From positions 91,761,830 to 91,825,829 of the forward strand of contig CM049307.1 of assembly GCA_026874595.1 (NCBI GenBank): a stretch of DNA of 64,000 bases. The letters are read 5' to 3'. The position numbers were made by a program, and so were the translations under genes. This document shows positions 57,355 through 64,000 of the stretch, in pieces (the first letter of the stretch is position 1; each line of letters opens with the position of its first letter). Under the pieces are notes generated by a model. The model did not search any database, was not told the DNA's origin, and saw only the letters and a program-made list of their open reading frames with translations. The DNA comes from Sipunculus nudus. Its lineage: Eukaryota; Annelida; Sipuncula; Golfingiida; Sipunculidae.

Positions 57355-59216
57355 ATGGCTACTGTTTGGTTAATCGGTAAGCTGGTTCTGGGATTACACA
57401 TTATGGCTGTATCCTCAGAAGATGTTGCTGCGACTTTCGCTGAAGAAGGGACTAGAAGGTCACATGCCGTGAATATGACATTCTTGGTGAAAACTCTGAA
57501 TCAGATTATAAGCCCACATACATCGTGCGTCATCGGCGAACAGACGGTATCTGAGGTAATCGAGGAAGCCGTGAACAAAACGGGAGAAGGGCTTGATCAA
57601 TCATTTCAAAAAATCTGCGAGGATCGTTATCGAGGTTTACTGGAACATCTGACGAAGCTTGAAACTCAGCTGAACAAAACACGTGACGACAATCGACGTA
57701 TCCTAAAAATTTTAGAAAACCTACGAACCAGTCAAAACAGACCAGGTGAGGGAAGAAATAAGTTGTTTCTTAAAAGTTAATGTCATGACAGGGTGCCACT
57801 AAATTAATCTGGCCATAGGCTGAAATATATATTTTATACACGATATTTAATTTGTCAAAGACAAGATTAAGGTCGCCTCTCTATGAGTCCTATTTTCAGC
57901 GGTCCGATGGCGATAGGTTGGCGTTAACTGGGACAGAAACGCGTTTCGCAAACACTTTATCTTAAGCTTATTGTTGAATTTAAATAACTTGCCCTACAGA
58001 TGTGGCGTGTGAAGCAGGAGCCTATTTCTACAGGGTCCAGCCACAAGACTGTGGCTCCTGCTACAGGTTTGACATGCATCTACGTAACTGGAATGAGGCC
58101 AGGATTTACTGTAGAGGTCAAGGAGGTGACCTGGTCAGTATCGAAACAGCAAGGGAGAACTTGTTCCTGAAGCGGACAGTGCAGAACTACGATCCTATTC
58201 TTAAAGGTGAAAATATATTTTTATGCCCATGCATGAATGTATCAAGGAGAGAGGTAGGCCGATAATTTAACCCCCCTCCCCCACATTCCAACTCTGCAGA
58301 AAGATTTATAATCTTATTATTTTGAAAATAAAATACATAGAAATTAATATGATATATGTAAGTTATATGGATTATACGAATAACCAGAACAATTAGCTGA
58401 TAGATGGTTTCATTTATTACATTTAATTTCAAATGATGTACGAGCATTAGCAAATGGACTAGAAGCTGTTTCTAAGACCTCAGAAAAACATCATACACAT
58501 CTTTATGTATTTATATATTCGTGGGTTTATTAAAAATGGTCTTTGGATAATAACCCCTCCCCCTTGAAGATCAATCGACCTCACAGGAGTCCGGACTCGA
58601 GTCCACATTTTTACTGACTATGACTGGCACTTGGACTCGATGGTCCTGAACTCTGGCTTGGACTATTGGGTAAGGAAAAGAGATTAATTCGCACCTGAAG
58701 AAGGTGGACTTGGAAACAGATCTAAAGCCTTGGACTCTGACGGTGTGGACTTGACTACAACACTGGTATCCATTCGGCAGCATGTACATTAACATAATCA
58801 TTTTGGAGAGTGCATAAGTGGTATAGCCGTGTTAGTCTGTAGTAGAAGCGGAAGTAAAGATAAAGGTAATCCAAGTGACGAATAAGCCTGTGAATGCCTT
58901 AAGCTCGTGAGTTAATAAACAGGTTGGTCTATCTAAAAGGCTTCACTCTTTATCTTTACCTACGCTATATACATATACATATATATATATAGGCAAAGGT
59001 GGATTCTGGACATCTGGATCAGACGAGGGCAATGAGGGAGGGTGGATGTGGAAGGCGACTGGAGCCCCCCTGACTTACATGAACTGGGTACCCGGTGAGC
59101 CTAACAATGTTAAAGGTAAAGAGCACCACCTTAATCTTGAACCGAGTGGTATGTGGAACGACCTGGATCATACTCGTCGGATGTATGCAATATGCGAAAC
59201 AATGCGTATTTGTTGA
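57355..59216 (+). CDS. Secreted C-type lectin-domain protein, three exons, intact
   Basis: Exons 57355-57745, 58000-58206 and 58993-59216 join in phase to a 273-residue protein. A hydrophobic start (VWLIGKLVLGLHIMAVSS) looks like a signal peptide. A helical, heptad-like stalk follows (about residues 40-128; LLEHLTKLETQLNKTRDDNR) with three N-x-T sequons (NMT, NKT, NKT) and two Cys that could link chains. The CTLD covers residues 131-273: CEAGAYFYRV, CGSCYRF, LRNWNEARIYC, GGDLVSIETA, then exon 3 with GGFWTSGSDEGN, MNWVPGEPNN (EPN loop, usually mannose-type Ca-dependent binding), KGKEHHLNL, GMWNDLDHTRRMYAICE. Both Cys of the inner disulphide (normally ExC and WNDxxC) are His. Outer Cys pair and WND are kept. 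Likely an oligomeric extracellular sugar-binding immune protein. AATAAA at 59533 is a plausible poly(A) signal. Confidence 0.92.
58575..58770. repeat. GACTCGAG-rich repeat, copy 4 (lectin intron 2)
   Basis: GGAGTCCGGACTCGAGTCC, CTTGGACTCGATGGTCC, GTGGACTTGG and CTTGGACTCTGACGG words. It occupies the same intron as copy 3 in the decayed paralogue. Confidence 0.65.
58812..58968. repeat. Dispersed element with AGCCGTGTTAGTCTGTAG end, in lectin intron 2
   Basis: The left part has TATAGCCGTGTTAGTCTGTA. The right part ends CACTCTTTATCTTTACCTACG, and GTAAAGATAAAGG on the left is the inverse of CTTTATCTTTAC on the right. The CTACAGACTAACACGGCT word is known to me from the tails of repeats in several animals; which family applies here is uncertain. 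Confidence 0.4.
58974..58990. repeat. Short (TA)n tract forming the lectin exon 3 acceptor context
   Basis: A TATATATA tract runs directly into the AG acceptor of exon 3, so the usual pyrimidine tract is replaced by TA repeats. Confidence 0.85.
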
Positions 59217-62200
59217 AATCACGGGCAATGCCCCGGCACTGGACACAACTACTACTGAGTCAAAGACTTAGACATAGGCCACACCAAACAAAATATTGTT
59301 CTGTAAACGTACCCCTCCCATTATTTGTTGATCATTTTTTTTCTCAGTCCAGGTCCGCTATAATGTTGCTTATTTGTGTTGTGACACAAAATTCTCAAAC
59401 AAATTGTTAATGGAATTCATCATAAAAATGGACTCGTGTGTTTATCAAATATGCCTCTTCCAAGCACTGGAGCAATATTTTGTATTTTCTAGTCGAGCTG
59501 CCAGATTCTCGTTTAATGTGCCGACCGGTAGAAATAAAATAGTTTGCTAATACCACATTATTTTTATCTCTACTGTTCGTGGAACAATAATTCTTTTGTG
59601 TGTGACCTTCCATTTGAAGGTTCATTTTTTTATATTAATGCGGATGGAATCAATGAACTTATTATATGATAAATTTACGTGTTCATACGATAAAAAATTA
59701 AAAAAAAAGTCTTTCGTTTTACCTCCTTAGTTTGGTTAGAGGTGCCTTAATTTTAATCGTTTACTTTTGTGTCGACTGACAAAATCTTTTAGCCATATGA
59801 TATTCAAATTACCGTTTTTTTCAATGTGTCTGGTACACTAACAACATGGTGATAATATAGAAGATGACGCTCTCATCTAATAAATTCAGGGAGACGCCCT
59901 GTTTAGGTATTGAGATGTGTACATACGGAGAAGACTTCGGAAATTAGACCAAAATACACAGATGAATAATTGCACATATTTTAATCCACGTTAAGCCGAA
60001 GCATAGGTCCTCAAACGGTAGAATCAGAAGCGGTTATAAATAAACATCTGTTTAACAGACTCAACGAATCTTTGTTAATAGGGTTAGCAATACATCAGAA
60101 TGATCCGAAAAGAAACATATTTATAAGCGACCGGCGATCCATCTGTTTCCAATGGTTCTGTATTAAATATTTGCAACTTCTTTGTTTGTGACTGAAAAAC
60201 TTTCATTGAATGATCAAAGATGAGTCATGCATGTGTGAAATGTGAAAATCAAATACTTATCCATTTTTGACATATATGTGAAAAAGAAAGTCTCACTTGC
60301 AAAGTTTTACCTGATGTGAATATAAAGTTATTTCTAATAAAAAAAAACTGTTTCGGCCCAAATCATTTTTTCTATGTATCAATATCCACATATTAACAGA
60401 TATTTCGTATTTGTAGTATGGAACAACTGACCAATCGCACCTATTCAATTAAACGTCAGAATCAGTCTATTTTGCAGGTCGACATTTTTCAAATGCTGGC
60501 AAACCCAGTTAAAATCAATTAAATCATGCCTGTTTAAACATTTTTTGTCTGTTTTGTGGAGGAGGGTGCTGTGTTTGGATCACTTGTTTTAAAATATAAA
60601 ACCATTGACACTGTACAGAATATTATGCAAAATCGTGACAGATGTGATGTATTGAGGCTTCGTAACCAAAACAGTTCAGATGAAGTAGGTTGAACCCGTT
60701 TTACTTGTTGCTATCCAAAGAATTACACCCATCAGTAAAGATATGTAAAACAGTACCCATTGTTCGAACGGATAATTCCACTGTTATGCTTGAATTATGT
60801 TATGCCGAAAATATTAAACATGTATGTGCATGAGGAGAGAGCATTTAGATTATGAAAGGTAGGGGATAATATAACGTAAGTCTGACCCTCCCTTGACCAA
60901 GGGGCGTTACCAATCATTGGTATTGCTTGGGTCCTCTTGACAAAAAAGAGCGGGTTAATCTGAAAGAATAAAGAAGGGCTTGAACTTGAGATAAAATAAA
61001 ATCTGGTTACATCAATAGTGATTTTATTTATAAAAGACCGTATGATGTAAAAAATAGCAAACAATTATTAAAATAATTAAATTAATAAGATTTTGTACTC
61101 TAAAGCAGGTGCACATGCCCCCATGCCTCCCTCTGGATAAGCCCACGACAGCAAAATGTTTTTAAAATGGTAAGCGGAGTTCTTAATATTATTTTTATAC
61201 TTGAAGAGTGGAAATAAAATAAAACTTTAGTGTAGACAGAAAAATACTGGCCCACAACACTATCCTCATGTTACAAGAATAAATTCACGCTGCATATAAA
61301 TTTGACCATGGCAGGATGCACTTTATTTCTTGAATGTATATTTTTTACCGCAGCTGGCGTAAGGCGAGGGTTTGATGTCACAAGATAGATTTTGTATCAA
61401 ACTGTTTATGAGGTATAATTTCAACCATTATGGAAGAATCAGCTTATAAAGATAAATGAATCTGGGGGTTCTGGAAGTGCATCGTTCCCTTTGATGGGTC
61501 ATGACATCAAGGAGCACCAAAAAGCACTAACGCGTTTGTGAATTATGTAGGGCTACTGGACACAGCTTTCCTTTAAAATCTTAAAAGCACTCAGCATGGA
61601 TGGGGACCGACCCTGAAAAACCACATATATAATTGTAACAATGGAGATATGAATCTTTGTGGATTGCGCTTGTATATCCCTGGGCTTGTATTATCCTATA
61701 CTGTAATTTTGTTTTACGGATATAATACATCTCTTGCTGTCGGGGTTGTCATAAGTGATTGTTGTAACCTCAAAAACAGATACTGTATCCTTAAAATAAA
61801 TAAAGAATTACACAGTGAATAGCCTTTCGTCACACGCAAGTTGTAATCATTTCTATGTTATTTTGACGGATCCGATAACAACTCGTATGTTAGGTCATTC
61901 AATCTATCAAACACACAAACGCATAAAAAATGAAATATTTTAAATACAAAAATCTGAATATTAAGTTTGACAATGACCGTAGAGGGCACAGTCATCCCGG
62001 TTAAACACCCCATCCCACCTCCTCCCATTTTACGATACCCCCCTTTTTTAGGTTGGGCCCGTCTTGTTTAGATGGGGTAACATGAAATTGATTTCAAGTC
62101 AACACCGGTGTTTCATCTTTATTGTTTTATATTGAAGGGTCATGTGCAATTTTATTTAGTATAATTGTATTTAAATAAATAAAACAAACAATGTGTATTA

Positions 62201-62700
62201 TCATTTAGATAACTTTAAATCTTTGTCCGATTTAAAATTATTAGTCATATATAGCAGTGAGCCACAAGTTATATACACAAATATATCTATAATGGTGGTT
62301 CAAATTTATCTTCATGAGGTAGAATAACTGGATGGTCTCTCCGTTGGCGACCCGGATTTGATTCAGCTGTAGCTTTGAGAGTGTTTTAGTGGCTCGTCCA
62401 AAGCTAATAGTATTATCGGGATTCTGCAGTTTCCTCCATCCCTAGAGACTATTGAACACCATCATTTTAGGCATGGGGAGTGCATCGCAAAAGTTTCTTA
62501 TAAGTATCTGTAAAATCCATACCAAATATAAAATAACTAAAGTTCAATCTGGGCTCATGTCCACTTCTGCGCTAATAAGGTGTAGAATACATACGTTACA
62601 TTAAAACAACTGCTAGATGAGCCTCCGCCTATTAAGACAAGATCACCTTCCTGATAGATACATCAAAATGGTGTATTACTGTTGTTTGATGAATGATGTT
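59217..62700. other. Lectin 3' flank, no further gene
   Basis: 59620-60700 is homologous, in inverted orientation, to 34750-35600 (TTTAATACAGAACC, GTCTGTTAAACAG, GTTCATTGATT). From 60.7 to 62.7 kb nothing is recognised; short open frames lack motifs. Confidence 0.5.
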
Positions 62701-62704
62701 TCTA

Positions 62705-63200
62705 ATGTCTAACGGAAGAATAAAATCGGTACGGACTGTAATTAAAGGAACTTCCTGCAATGTGCAAATCATTGCATTTTTTTAAATGTATCAAACACAA
62801 TAACCATTATCAGCTAAAATTAATCAAATATTAATCTTGGTAGTTTCGCTACTCTATTTTCAAGAACGGAGTAATTAACTACTGTCAAACGGAGGAATGA
62901 AATCGGTACGGGCAATAAACATTAAAATAGTACTAACATATGACAGCTCAAACCGCCTTGAAAATTGTGTATTAAAAATAATTAATTGGGGGTAATTTGA
63001 AAAAAGGAAATGTAAAATATAAAGTTGGTCTTTCTTGGTCATATACCCATAATTAATGGAACTTCCGGCATTTGCCAATCATCGCATGTTATATGATATA
63101 TCAAACACAATAACCCTTATCAGCTAAAATTACTCAGATATGAATCTTGGAAGGCTCTACTGAACTTCATTTTCAAGGAAGGAGTAATGAATCTTGGCTA
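62705..63200. repeat. Degenerate tandem duplication with an insertion in the second unit
   Basis: Unit 1 (62708-62880) and unit 2 (62885-63200) share CGGAAGAATAAAATCGGTAC versus CGGAGGAATGAAATCGGTAC, AAAGGAACTTCCTGCAATGT versus AATGGAACTTCCGGCATTTG, ATCAAACACAATAACC, TTATCAGCTAAAATTA and CAAGAACGGAGTAAT versus CAAGGAAGGAGTAAT. About 130 bases (62913-63050) are present only in unit 2. Confidence 0.8.
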
Positions 63201-64000
63201 ACTGTTGCTTATCCAAAACATTCTCTATCCGGAAAAAGTTACCATCACATGGCTACTTTGTGTTATTATTACACATATCTCCACTAGCGTCTGTCATGTG
63301 GCGCACATGGTGTAACCTCAAAAGCAGATCTTATTCCTACAACAGATTCTATTCTTACAATTATCCTTCAGTTATCCGCATCTTGGTCACATGCCAGTAA
63401 TTATCTAACCAATAAATCTTTGTTTACGCAGTGGGGGAAGGCTCATTTGACAAATCATATACAGATGTGTAGCATTACGTCAAACCCATCAACAGTCTCA
63501 ACTGGATAGTCTCAAGTCTGCTGCCTGTAAATACCATTTTTACAATTAAATACAATATTACACAATCATTCAAATTAATCATGTCAAATGCTGCATATCG
63601 TATTTGTCGTATTTTTAACAAATATTACAATTAACAAGGCAGCTACATTTCTTTAAGTTTTATATAACCATTACTGAATGCAGACTGATAAAGCATGTAG
63701 CTTAATTTATAATCATTTCAATTGTTTCAATTAATATAATGACAGGAACTAAATGTTCAATTTATGTATCACAATTACCACCACCAACATCTCCCTCCAA
63801 CAATTATCCAGCGAAGAAAAACAAAAATACCCCCCCCCCGGACTTTTATCACGACAATCACCCAAAAGATAATTGCGATATATGGCAGTGTATTGCGATA
63901 TACCGTCCATAACTGCTTGGAGGATGTATGATTAAAAGACCTGCAAAAAGTGACATTACGCAGTGAGGATTAGGTTAAATAGTACAAAACATGCCTCATG
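63201..64000. other. AT-rich repeats at window end
   Basis: 63545-63610 resembles 48530-48615, and 63860-64000 resembles parts of 55525-56090. A C-run lies at about 63831-63839. No gene. Confidence 0.5.

Overview
The window is eukaryotic, AT-rich, intron-bearing and heavily loaded with transposable elements. It carries short phase-compatible exons, many long (TA)n tracts, and relics of Merlin, Harbinger, hAT, pogo-like, DIRS, Ty3/gypsy, LINE and tRNA-SINE elements. A receptor-type tyrosine phosphatase and a small secreted C-type lectin family are the only recognisable host genes. This combination fits a marine or freshwater invertebrate, most likely a bivalve mollusc; that assignment is inference from gene and repeat style only.

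Layout: 0.45-4.0 kb (+) holds the 3' half of a receptor-type tyrosine phosphatase: an intact catalytic D1 and a degenerate D2, in 11 exons ending in a stop. 4-12.7 kb is gene-poor, with a weak retroelement integrase relic, a tRNA-derived SINE, a hairpin and dispersed repeats. 12.7-13.5 kb (-) is a broken Merlin transposase. 14.4-15.1 kb is a degenerate tandem repeat of about 340 bp. 16.2-21.2 kb (-) holds a broken HARBI1-like nuclease and a broken Myb/SANT-like protein, the usual two-gene content of a Harbinger element, with a pogo-like MITE between them. 22-31 kb is repeats, including one delimited 1,815-bp non-autonomous hAT with an 8-bp target duplication. 31.1-32.0 kb is a solo LTR, followed by LINE scraps. 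34.7-43.7 kb (-) is a decayed C-type lectin paralogue; its first intron contains, in the opposite orientation, an 8-exon DDE-transposase-like pseudogene (39.6-42.4 kb). 43.7-48.1 kb (-) is a degraded DIRS-type tyrosine-recombinase retroelement. 48.68-54.79 kb (-) is a degraded Ty3/gypsy element with LTRs, ACTA target duplication, PBS and PPT, whose integrase lies upstream of its reverse transcriptase. 57.36-59.22 kb (+) is an intact three-exon secreted C-type lectin gene, followed to the window end by non-coding repeats.

How things relate: the lectin gene at 57.4 kb and the decayed copy at 36-43.7 kb are inverted paralogues sharing exons and 3' flank; a third exon-1 remnant lies at 23.3 kb. 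Mobile elements have enlarged and broken the decayed copy, with a transposase gene in intron 1 and a DIRS element just upstream of exon 1. Both lectin copies lack the two cysteines of the inner CTLD disulphide. The solo LTR at 31 kb belongs to the same broad family as the gypsy element at 48.7 kb. The most notable signals are the RAG1-like architecture of the DDE relic, the Gag-PR-IN-RT-RH order of the gypsy element, and the cysteine-to-histidine change in the lectin.
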